A DNA stretch of 64,000 bases. It comes from Pelomonas dachongensis. Lineage in GTDB: Bacteria > Pseudomonadota > Gammaproteobacteria > Burkholderiales > Burkholderiaceae_C. The position numbers and the translations under genes were made by a program. The notes under the pieces were generated by a model that saw only the letters and a list, made by a program, of their open reading frames with translations, searched no databases and was not told the DNA's origin. This document shows positions 56,841 through 64,000 of the stretch, one piece after another. The stretch covers positions 974,580 to 1,038,579 of the forward strand of contig NZ_JBIGHY010000001.1 of assembly GCF_043555865.1 (NCBI RefSeq), in the 5' to 3' direction. Position 1 is the stretch's first letter, and each line of letters begins with the position of its first letter.

Positions 56841-58024
56841 CGCTGTGGCGTGGTGGCCGCCTGGCCACGCTGGCGGGTGACAGGGGCTGGGGACTGATCG
56901 ACGACGGCGCGCTGCTGGTCGACGGCGGCCTGCTCCGCTGGGTGGGGCCGAGCGCCGAGGCGCCCGCGGCCGACGAAGTGGTGGAGCTGCAGGGCGCGCT
57001 GGTCACGCCGGGCTTCGTCGACTGCCACACGCATTTGGTCTACGGCGGCAACCGCGCGAACGAGTTCGAGCAGCGCCTGCTGGGCGCCAGCTACGCCGAC
57101 ATCGCCCAGGCCGGCGGCGGCATCCGTGCCACGGTGGCCGCCACGCGCGCGGCCAGCGAGGCCGAACTGCTGGCCGGCGCCGCGCAGCGCGCCCGCGCGC
57201 TGATGCGCGAAGGCGTGACGACGCTTGAGGTCAAGAGCGGCTATGGCCTCGACGCCGACACCGAGGCGCGCATGCTGCGCGTCGCGCGGCAACTTGGTGC
57301 GCTGGGCGTGGACGTGCGCACCACCTACCTCGCGGCGCACGCGCTGCCGCCCGAGGCCGCGTCCGCGGACGACTACATCGACGCCGCCTGCCGCTGGCTG
57401 CCCGCGCTGCAGGCGGCCGGTCTGGTCGATGCCGTCGATGCCTTCTGCGAGCACATCGCGTTCAGCCCCGCCCAGGTGGCCCGCGTGTTCGACGCCGCGC
57501 GCTCACTGGGCCTGCCGGTCAAGCTGCATGCCGAGCAGTTGAGCGACCAGGGCGGCGCCGCGCTAGCGGCCGGCTACCGCGCGCTGAGCTGCGACCACCT
57601 CGAGTTCCTGAGCCCCGCCGGCATCCAGGCCATGGCGGCGTCTGGCACGGTGGCGGTGCTGCTGCCCGGCGCCTTCTACGCGCTGCGCGAGACGCAGCTG
57701 CCGCCCATCCAGGCGCTGCGCGACGCGGGCGTGCCCATCGCCATCGCGACGGACCACAACCCCGGCAGCTCGCCCACGCTGTCGCCGCTGCTGATGCTGA
57801 ACATGGCCTGTGTGCTGTTCCGCCTCACGCCCGAGGAGGCGTTGCGCGGTCTGACCGTGAGTGGCGCACGCGCGCTGGGCCTGGCCGACCGTGGCCGGCT
57901 GGTGGCGGGGCAGCGAGCCGACTTCTGCATCTGGGATGGCGGCCACCCGCGCGAGCTGGCAGCATGCTTTGGCCACAACCCGTTGATCGCACGGGTGTTC
58001 CAGGGCGTTCAGGGAGAGTCATGA
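56837..58024 (+). CDS. hutI: Imidazolonepropionase
   Basis: A 395-residue amidohydrolase that opens imidazolonepropionate to formimidoylglutamate. Metal ligands are in VDCHTHLVYGG, with LEVKSGYGLD, LHAEQLS, and ATDHNPGSSPTLSP near the end. It overlaps hutD by 4 nt and is followed by a 74-nt intercistronic repeat before hutG. Confidence 0.97.
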   Translation: MTLWRGGRLATLAGDRGWGLIDDGALLVDGGLLRWVGPSAEAPAADEVVELQGALVTPGFVDCHTHLVYGGNRANEFEQRLLGASYADIAQAGGGIRATVAATRAASEAELLAGAAQRARALMREGVTTLEVKSGYGLDADTEARMLRVARQLGALGVDVRTTYLAAHALPPEAASADDYIDAACRWLPALQAAGLVDAVDAFCEHIAFSPAQVARVFDAARSLGLPVKLHAEQLSDQGGAALAAGYRALSCDHLEFLSPAGIQAMAASGTVAVLLPGAFYALRETQLPPIQALRDAGVPIAIATDHNPGSSPTLSPLLMLNMACVLFRLTPEEALRGLTVSGARALGLADRGRLVAGQRADFCIWDGGHPRELAACFGHNPLIARVFQGVQGES

Positions 58025-58094
58025 GCACCGCACGGCCGCCCGAAGGGGCTCATTCCCGCCTAGCGGGACAGCACGAAGCGCGAAGGGTGCATCG
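58021..58094 (+). repeat. Intercistronic repeat, copy A (hutI / hutG)
   Basis: The 74-nt gap from the hutI stop to the hutG start. It has CGGCCGCCCGAAGGGGCTCA, a small hairpin CCCGCCTAGCGGG, then CGAAGCGCGAAGGGTGC and four bases before ATG. The GAAGGG segment would act as the ribosome-binding region for hutG. Close copies lie at 41859-41933 (minus) and 50904-50977 (plus), with a looser copy at 35658-35803 (minus). Confidence 0.85.
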
Positions 58095-58895
58095 ATGAGC
58101 GTGTTCCAACTGCAGCAGGGCCGCGTGCCGCTGCTGATCAGCCTGCCGCATGTCGGCACGGACATTCCGGCCGACATCGGCGAACGGCTGGTGCCGCGCG
58201 CGCTGGCCAGTGAAGACAGCGACTGGCACCTGGAGCGCCTGTACCGCCCGCTGGCCGACAAGCTCGGCGCCAGCCTCATCGTGCCGCGCTACAGCCGCTA
58301 CGTCATCGACCTGAACCGCCCGCCGGACGACCAGCCGCTGTACCCCGGCGCGTCCGGCGGCACCGGCCTGGTGCCCACCCGCTTCTTCACCGACGACCCG
58401 CTGTACCGCGACGGCGTCGAGCCGCATGCGACCGAGGTGTCCGTGCGCCGCGAGGCCTACTGGCGGCCGTACCACGACGCACTAGCCGCCGAGCTGGCGC
58501 GGCTTCGCGCCGCGCACGGCCATGCGCTGCTGTTCGACGGCCACAGCATCCGCTCCGAGCTGCCCTGGCTGTTCGAGGGTCGGCTGCCCGCGCTGAACCT
58601 CGGCACCGCCGATGGAGCGTCGTGCGCGCCGGCCATCACCGAGCGTCTGGCGGCGCTGCTGGCCGGCCAGGCGGAGTTCAGCCAGGTGGTGAACGGCCGC
58701 TTCAAGGGCGGCTACATCACGCGCCACTACGGTCGGCCCACGCAAGGTTGGCATGCAGTGCAGCTGGAGATGTGCCAGCGCTGCTACATGGACGAGGCCT
58801 GCGTTCCGCGCGAGGCCTATGACGAAACGTTCGCCGCGGCCGTCGCGCCGTTGATCGAGAAGATGCTCCAGGAGATGCTTGCGTGCCGGCCCTGA
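58095..58895 (+). CDS. hutG: N-formylglutamate deformylase
   Basis: A 266-residue hydrolase splitting N-formylglutamate into glutamate and formate, the last step of the five-step hut route. It contains PLLISLPHVGTDIP, SRYVIDLNRPPDD, LLFDGHSIRSELPWLFEG and GYITRHYGRP, typical of the HutG/FGase family. The start lies directly after the intercistronic repeat. The end overlaps hutF by 13 nt. Confidence 0.96.
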   Translation: MSVFQLQQGRVPLLISLPHVGTDIPADIGERLVPRALASEDSDWHLERLYRPLADKLGASLIVPRYSRYVIDLNRPPDDQPLYPGASGGTGLVPTRFFTDDPLYRDGVEPHATEVSVRREAYWRPYHDALAAELARLRAAHGHALLFDGHSIRSELPWLFEGRLPALNLGTADGASCAPAITERLAALLAGQAEFSQVVNGRFKGGYITRHYGRPTQGWHAVQLEMCQRCYMDEACVPREAYDETFAAAVAPLIEKMLQEMLACRP

Positions 58896-60277
58896 AACGA
58901 CTGCATGCCCCGCTGGCCTGGATCGACGGGCGCTGGCAGCGCGACGTGCTGCTGACGGTGGACGCTACCGGCCACTGGTCCGAGATCACCGTCAACCTGC
59001 CGGCTCCCGGCGATGCCGAGAAGCTGGCCGGCCCGGTCATTCCCAGCCTCGTCAACGCGCACAGCCATGCGTTTCAGCGCGCCTTCGTGGGCTTGGCCGA
59101 GCGGCGCGACGCGGGCCAGGACGACTTCTGGAGCTGGCGCGACCGCATGTATGCGCTGGCGCTGCGCATCTCGCCGCAGCAGCTGCGCGCGGTGGCCGGC
59201 CAGCTCTACGCCGAGCTGCTGCGCGGCGGCTACACGCAGGTGTGCGAGTTCCACTACCTGCACCACGCAGCGCAGGGCCAGCAATTCGACGACGAGCTGG
59301 ACATGGCCTGGGCGCTGGCCGAGGCGGCCGAGGACGTGGGCATCGGCCTGACGCTGCTGCCGGTTGTCTACACGCGCAGCGGCTTCAACGCCGCCGGGCT
59401 GCGGCCCGACCAGTACCGCTTCGCCGCCGATGCCGACTGGGCCTGGCGCGCCTGCCAGCGCGTACTGGCCGCAGGTCTGCCGCGCGTCAACGCCGGCGTG
59501 GCGCTGCATTCGCTGCGCGGCGCGTCGCCGGGCGACATCGCGCGGCTGCAACAGCTGGTGGGCGCGGCCGACCTGCCGATCCACATTCACGTGGCCGAGC
59601 AGATGGCCGAGGTCAACGACTGCCTGGCCGCCACCGGCATGCGCCCGCTGCAGTGGCTGGCCGAGGCGGGTCATCTGGACCCGCGCTGGCAGCTGGTGCA
59701 CGCCACGCATGCCGAGAGGTGGGAGATCGAGGCGGTGGCGGGCAGCGGTGCCGGCATCGTCATCTGCCCGGGCACCGAGGCCAACCTGGGCGATGGACTG
59801 ACGGACCTGCCCCGCTGGCTGTCCGGCGGCGTGCCGTTGACCGTGGGCTCGGACAGCCAGGTCACGCGCGGCTGGGTGGAGGAGCTGCGCTGGCTGGAGT
59901 ACGGCCAGCGGCTGGCCGCCCAGCAGCGCAACATCGCAGCGCTGCCGGGCGCGCAGCCGTCCAGCGCCGCGCGCCTGTTCGAGGCTGCCGTGCAAGGGGG
60001 CGCCCGTGCCGCCGGCTTCACGGCCTGGGGCCTGACGCCCGGGGCCCGTGCTGATGCGCTGGTGCTGAACGTGGCAGCCGACGGACTGCGCGGCCTGCCG
60101 GACGACGCGCTGCTGGACGCGGTGGTGTTCGGCAGCAACGGCGCGCCGTGGCAGTCCGTCTGGGTGGCCGGCCGCGCGCGGCCCTGGCAGCCAGCACAGC
60201 GTGTCGGCGACGCATTCGAGGCGGCGATGCGCACGTTGTGGCAGCCCGACGACCCTTTGTCGGCGTTGTCAGCTTGA
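58883..60277 (+). CDS. hutF: Formimidoylglutamate deiminase
   Basis: A 464-residue amidohydrolase converting formimidoylglutamate to N-formylglutamate and ammonia. Metal motifs are LVNAHSHAFQRAFVG, IHIHVAEQ and VHATHAE; GSDSQVTRGWVEELRWLEYGQ is typical of HutF. It begins at GTG 58883 inside the end of hutG, with CAGGAG at 58869-58874 as ribosome-binding site. With HutG it makes the five-step pathway, so no HutE-type formiminoglutamase is needed. Confidence 0.95.
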   Translation: MPALKRLHAPLAWIDGRWQRDVLLTVDATGHWSEITVNLPAPGDAEKLAGPVIPSLVNAHSHAFQRAFVGLAERRDAGQDDFWSWRDRMYALALRISPQQLRAVAGQLYAELLRGGYTQVCEFHYLHHAAQGQQFDDELDMAWALAEAAEDVGIGLTLLPVVYTRSGFNAAGLRPDQYRFAADADWAWRACQRVLAAGLPRVNAGVALHSLRGASPGDIARLQQLVGAADLPIHIHVAEQMAEVNDCLAATGMRPLQWLAEAGHLDPRWQLVHATHAERWEIEAVAGSGAGIVICPGTEANLGDGLTDLPRWLSGGVPLTVGSDSQVTRGWVEELRWLEYGQRLAAQQRNIAALPGAQPSSAARLFEAAVQGGARAAGFTAWGLTPGARADALVLNVAADGLRGLPDDALLDAVVFGSNGAPWQSVWVAGRARPWQPAQRVGDAFEAAMRTLWQPDDPLSALSA

Positions 60278-60341
60278 GGCTTGGCGTCTGCCCGCCAAAG
60301 GGCTAGCCTCCTGCCCATCTGCAAGATGGTGGGAGGTGGGG

Positions 60342-61895
60342 ATGAAGCTCAGCGACTACACGATCAAGGCCCGGCTGCTCGCACTGGCCGCCCTCGCGGT
60401 GCTGGCGATGCTGGTGGTGGGTTTGCAGGGGCTGCGCAGCCTGGCGCAGTCCAAGGCCGCGTTCACCCACTTCGTCGCCCATGACGTCGAGGCGCTGAGT
60501 CAGCTGGCCGGCGTGCGCGCCGGCGTCGGCAACCTGCGCCGCTACGAGAAGGACCTGCTGATCAACCTGACTGACACACGGGCCGTCGAGCGTTACCGCA
60601 AGGACTGGGTCGAGACGTTCGACAAGGTCGCCGTCAGCCTGGACAAGATCGGCACGCTGGACGTGCCGGACGAGATCAGGCGCATGCCGGCCGAGCTGAA
60701 GACCGCGCTGCAGGACTACCGCGGCGGCTTCGGAGCCATCCTGGAGCGCTTGGCCAAGGGCGAGTTCGCCGACACCGCCGCCGCCAACCAGGCTATGGAG
60801 CCGGTCAAGGGCCCGGTGCGCAGCCTGGACAAGGCACTCGCCGACATGACCGACAGCATCGACCGCAACGCGGCCCGCCAGGTGGCGCTGCTGGACGAGC
60901 ACGAGCAGGCCATCCGCCGCAACCTGACGCTGGTGGTCATCGCCGCGGTGCTGCTGCTGGTGGGCTACACGGTCGTCAACACGCGCTCCATCCTGGCGCC
61001 GCTGGCGCTGGCGGTGAAGACCACCGAGCGCATCGCCGGCCATGACCTCAGCGAGCCGGTGCGCGTGGAAGGCCGCGACGAGACCGCCGCCGTCATGCGC
61101 GGCGTGCAGGGCATGCAGGACTCGCTGGTCGAGGTCGTCTCCGGCGTGCGCCAGGGAACCGACAGCATCGCCACCGCATCGCGCCAGGTGGCCGTGGGCA
61201 GCCAGGACCTGAGCGCGCGCACCGAGCAGGCCGCGTCCAACCTGCAGCAGACGGCGTCGGCGATGGAGGAGCTGACCGCCAGCGTCACGCACAACGCCGA
61301 GTCCGCGGTGCGGGCCAACCAGCTGGCATCCGACGCCGCGGCGGTCGCGCGGCGCGGCGGTGGCGTGGTGGACGAGGTGGTCACGACCATGCAGCGCATC
61401 AGCGCCTCGTCCGCCAAGATCGCCGACATCATCTCGGTCATCGACGGCATTGCGTTCCAGACCAACATCCTGGCGCTGAATGCCGCGGTGGAGGCGGCGC
61501 GCGCGGGCGAGCAGGGCCGCGGCTTCGCGGTGGTGGCCGGCGAGGTGCGCACGCTGGCGCAGCGCTCGGCCGAGGCCGCCAAGGAGATCAAGGCGCTGAT
61601 CCTCCAGAGCGGCGAGAACGTCGACAGCGGTGCGGCGCTGGTGGCCCAGGCCGGTCAGACCATGCACGAGATCATCGATGCGATCGCGCGTGTCAGCAGC
61701 ATCGTGTCCGAGATCAGCCATGCCACCGGCGAGCAGAGCACCGGTATCGGCCAGATCGGCCAGGCCATTGCGGGGCTGGACCAGATGACGCAGCAGAACG
61801 CCGCGCTGGTGGAGGAGTCCGCCGCGGCGGCGGTCAGCCTGCAGCAGCAGGCGGACGAGCTGGCACGCTCGGTCGCCGTGTTCCGGCTCAGCTGA
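60342..61895 (+). CDS. Methyl-accepting chemotaxis protein
   Basis: A 517-residue chemoreceptor. Membrane helix 1 spans about 9-30, a periplasmic helical sensor (about 31-192) has the acidic/aromatic pattern of a four-helix bundle, helix 2 spans about 193-211, HAMP about 212-265, and the signalling domain includes the hairpin IAFQTNILALNAAVEAARAGEQGRGFAVVA. GGGAGGTGGGG precedes ATG 60342. There is no C-terminal pentapeptide tether. It ends overlapping the convergent asparaginase by 8 bp. Its position after hutF might suggest a histidine-related ligand, but nothing else supports this. Confidence 0.93.
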   Translation: MKLSDYTIKARLLALAALAVLAMLVVGLQGLRSLAQSKAAFTHFVAHDVEALSQLAGVRAGVGNLRRYEKDLLINLTDTRAVERYRKDWVETFDKVAVSLDKIGTLDVPDEIRRMPAELKTALQDYRGGFGAILERLAKGEFADTAAANQAMEPVKGPVRSLDKALADMTDSIDRNAARQVALLDEHEQAIRRNLTLVVIAAVLLLVGYTVVNTRSILAPLALAVKTTERIAGHDLSEPVRVEGRDETAAVMRGVQGMQDSLVEVVSGVRQGTDSIATASRQVAVGSQDLSARTEQAASNLQQTASAMEELTASVTHNAESAVRANQLASDAAAVARRGGGVVDEVVTTMQRISASSAKIADIISVIDGIAFQTNILALNAAVEAARAGEQGRGFAVVAGEVRTLAQRSAEAAKEIKALILQSGENVDSGAALVAQAGQTMHEIIDAIARVSSIVSEISHATGEQSTGIGQIGQAIAGLDQMTQQNAALVEESAAAAVSLQQQADELARSVAVFRLS

Positions 61896-62904
61896 GTGTG
61901 AAGGCCGGGCGCAGCGCGCCCACCTCGGTGCCGCGCCAGTTGCGCAACACCGCGTGGCTGTAGTCGCGCAGCACCGGCGCTTCGGTCTTCAGCAGCCACT
62001 GTGCGACGGCGGCGAACGCGGCCTCCGCGGCGCGCGCGGCGCCGTCGTCGATCTTCAGCGCCACGCCCAGGCCCAGTTCGGGCAGCGCCGCGCAGTACAC
62101 GCCCTCGGCGCCGATCTTGCAGAACAGCTGCTCGCCGAACGCCTCCATCACGCGCGTGTCGAAGCGGTCCGTGCCGCCCACCATGAACGGTGCAGCTGCC
62201 ACGGCACGGCGCAGCCGTCGTGCAGCGCGGGCGTTGGCGTCCGACAGGCCCTGGCCGGTGCCGCAGCGCGCGAACGCCAGCGCCAGCGCGCGCAGCGGCA
62301 GTGCAAAGGTCGGGATGGAGCAGCCGTCGATGCCGCGTGGTGCACGCTCAGCATCGATGCCGGTGGTGGCCGACAGCGCCGCAGTGACCTCGCGCATGAC
62401 CGGGTGCGCCGCCGCGACGTAGCCGCGCGCGAACTCGGCTGGGTGGGTGCCCGCGTTGCGTGCCATCACGCAGGCCACGCAGACAAAGCCGCTGTGCTTG
62501 CCCGAGCAGTTGTTGTGTAGCGGCGTCGCGACCTCGCCACGTGCCGCCATCGCACGCAGCACGGGCTCGCGACCGGGCCATTGCGTGCCGCATTCCAGCG
62601 CGTCGGCGTCAAGCCCCAGCTTGGCGAGCATGCCGGCGGCGGTCGCCACATGCTCGGGCTCGCCGCTGTGCGATGCGCAGGCGATGGACAGCTCGGCGTC
62701 GGTCAGCTGGAACGCGTCCGTCGCGCCGCTGGCCACCAGCGGCAGCGCCTGCAACAGCTTGACGGCCGAGCGCGGAAAGATGGGCCGGTCCACATCGCCC
62801 AACGCGGTGTGCACGTGGCCGGATGCATCGACGATGGCGAGCGCGCCGGCATGGCGCGATTCGACGGCGGCGCCGCGCAGGACTTCAATGAGGACGGGAT
62901 TCAT
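61888..62904 (-). CDS. L-asparaginase II-type (PF06089 family) asparaginase
   Basis: A 338-residue protein of the thermolabile asparaginase family distinct from AnsA/AnsB. It contains IFPRSAVKLLQALPLV with the catalytic S-x-x-K, CASHSGEPEHVA, NNCSGKHSGF and GIDGCSIPTFALPL, matching the Rhizobium asparaginase II family. It has no signal peptide, so it is cytoplasmic. The start at 62904 fits the family N-terminus (MNPVLIEVLRG). A run of nine G lies 77 nt upstream. Confidence 0.9.
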   Translation of the reverse strand: MNPVLIEVLRGAAVESRHAGALAIVDASGHVHTALGDVDRPIFPRSAVKLLQALPLVASGATDAFQLTDAELSIACASHSGEPEHVATAAGMLAKLGLDADALECGTQWPGREPVLRAMAARGEVATPLHNNCSGKHSGFVCVACVMARNAGTHPAEFARGYVAAAHPVMREVTAALSATTGIDAERAPRGIDGCSIPTFALPLRALALAFARCGTGQGLSDANARAARRLRRAVAAAPFMVGGTDRFDTRVMEAFGEQLFCKIGAEGVYCAALPELGLGVALKIDDGAARAAEAAFAAVAQWLLKTEAPVLRDYSHAVLRNWRGTEVGALRPAFTLS

Positions 62905-63113
62905 GGGTGCAAGTTTGCAGTCTCCAGGCGAGACGGGGCTAGCGGTAACTGACAACTCCGACGCATGGTGCGCGTCGCCAGGGGGGGGGCGAATCCACGT
63001 GCACTCGGAAGGCGCCACAAGTGGATTGTTGCGGCTGCGGGTTTTTAGTCAGACCTGCAAAATCCATTTCCAGGCAACTCGCTGTGGGCACGGCTCCGGC
63101 GACCAGCGGCGGG

Positions 63114-64000
63114 TCATGTCTGGTGAAGCACCGGCTGACGCGATAGTTCGGGATTGAAGTTCATGGCGCTGTTGAATCCCGCCATAGCCGCTGTCAGCAA
63201 GGCCGCCCATACGGCGGTCAAGGCCAAGTAAACGTGCTTTAGGCCGCCGGCCTGCAGCTGGCGCCGCAGCGCCCGCAGCAGCCAGCGGATGTTGAAGCCG
63301 GCTGCGCACAGCACCGCGTGCAGAGCGTCGCCCTCGCTGCCCTTGAGCCAGCACTTGTCCATCCGGTGGTCGTGCTTGGTGTGGCCGATGGTCGGCTCGA
63401 TCGCCTGGCGGCGCTTGAGCCAGCGCCTTTGCTGCGCATTCAAGGACTTGTACTTGCCCCGGTGGATGAGCTCCACCGGGGTGATGTCGGCATCGACACC
63501 GCGGTAGCCCAGGTCGACGACGGCTACCTTGGGCTTGACGCCGAGATCCTGCATCAAGGTGCTCGTCTGCTCGAGCTGGGCGCTGAGTGTGTGGCCATCG
63601 AACGGGTTGCCGGGGAAGCTGCGGGCACCCACGATCAGGCCGCTCTTGTGCGCCACGGCCAAGCTGACCTTGACGCCGAACTCGTAGGGCTTGCGGGCCT
63701 TGCCCTTGCCGATGCATTCAACTTCCGGCGCGTGCAGGGCGTACAGCTTGTTCTTGTCGTGAGGGCGCTGGCTGCGGATGCGCTCGGCACGCTCCAGCCA
63801 GGGCTTGAGCTGGTCCTGCACGGACTGAGCGAGCGTCGTCATCTTGCGCTGCACCTCGCGCAGCAGCACACCCAGGATCGTGCGCTGGCGGCGCACCACC
63901 TGGCGCAGCCGCTTGAACTGCTTGGCATGGGCGTAGCCACCGGCGCGGCGACGCAAGCTCTGGCCCTCCCGCTCGTGCGTCATCTTGAGCTTGAGGCCCG
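63114..64000 (-). mobile_element. IS5-family (IS1182-like) transposase, N-terminus cut by window edge
   Basis: The frame runs off the right edge; 289 residues remain from an internal ATG at 63983. The DDE transposase core is visible as KLYALHAPEVECIGKGKARKPYEFG, LPGNP-type SFPGNPFDGHTLSAQLEQ, VAVVDLGYRGVD and IGHTKHDHRMDKCWLKG, with the C-terminal FNIRWLLRALRR. The terminal inverted repeat and target duplication were not identified. A TTTTTAGTCAGACCTG segment near 63041-63056 could mark the element end. The element lies 209 bp from the asparaginase start. Confidence 0.85.

Noticed and set aside
63049..63717. Second minus-strand frame overlapping the transposase
   Set aside because: It is out of frame with the transposase motifs and is low-complexity arginine/glutamine-rich translation, so it is a shadow.

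Overview
This is a high-GC, densely packed stretch of a betaproteobacterial chromosome. The best fit is Burkholderiales, near the Roseateles/Mitsuaria/Rubrivivax group. That placement is inferred from the trimeric porin type, the gene order ffh / ypjD-like / PP0621-like / pilS / pilR / nrdA / nrdB, the lysine-alanine-proline histone-like protein and the complete five-step hut pathway. No rRNA, tRNA or CRISPR array was seen. The only mobile DNA is one IS5-type transposase cut by the right edge.

Layout. 1-166 is the tail of an EAL-domain protein. 329-4749 (minus) holds a sugar-type ABC binding protein, its ATPase, a TonB-like protein and a porin; a two-component system diverges from it (4825-6872). 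6877-18910 (minus) is a six-gene operon for rhamnogalacturonan-I breakdown: a GH43-GH35 fusion, a GH105 hydrolase, a GPH-type transporter, a Tat-exported PL26/YetA-like lyase, a CE12 acetylesterase and a beta-lactamase-fold protein that is probably an esterase. 19035-28928 is housekeeping: ftsY, a DUF2726-like gene, an S9 peptidase, ffh, a cytochrome c assembly-like protein and pilS/pilR. 29139-34619 holds NrdR boxes, nrdA, nrdB and a histone H1-like gene with a structured leader. 34653-45439 (minus) carries a zinc-ribbon protein, prmA, accC, accB, aroQ, a thioredoxin-like protein, an unknown protein, mtgA, aroE, a tonB-like gene, an RNase II-type gene and a YqiA-like esterase. 45555-52240 (plus) carries a secreted metalloprotease, a thioesterase, a CsgG-like lipoprotein, a nudix hydrolase, an endo/exonuclease-type hydrolase and a cardiolipin synthase. 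52234-60277 is the histidine utilisation locus: hutHU on minus, hutCDIGF on plus, with a shared operator between them. A chemotaxis receptor, an asparaginase and the transposase close the window.

How the genes work together. In the pectin locus the Tat-exported lyase, the acetylesterase and the GH43-GH35 enzyme would trim rhamnogalacturonan outside the cytoplasm. The transporter would import unsaturated oligomers, which the unsigned GH105 enzyme would split. In the hut locus HutH, HutU, HutI, HutF and HutG convert histidine to glutamate, formate and two ammonia, and HutC probably represses from one compact operator.

The least expected observation is a 74-75 nt intercistronic repeat present in three close copies and one expanded, diverged copy. 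Each sits between two co-oriented genes, begins in the stop codon of the upstream gene, and ends with a ribosome-binding-like segment next to the downstream start.
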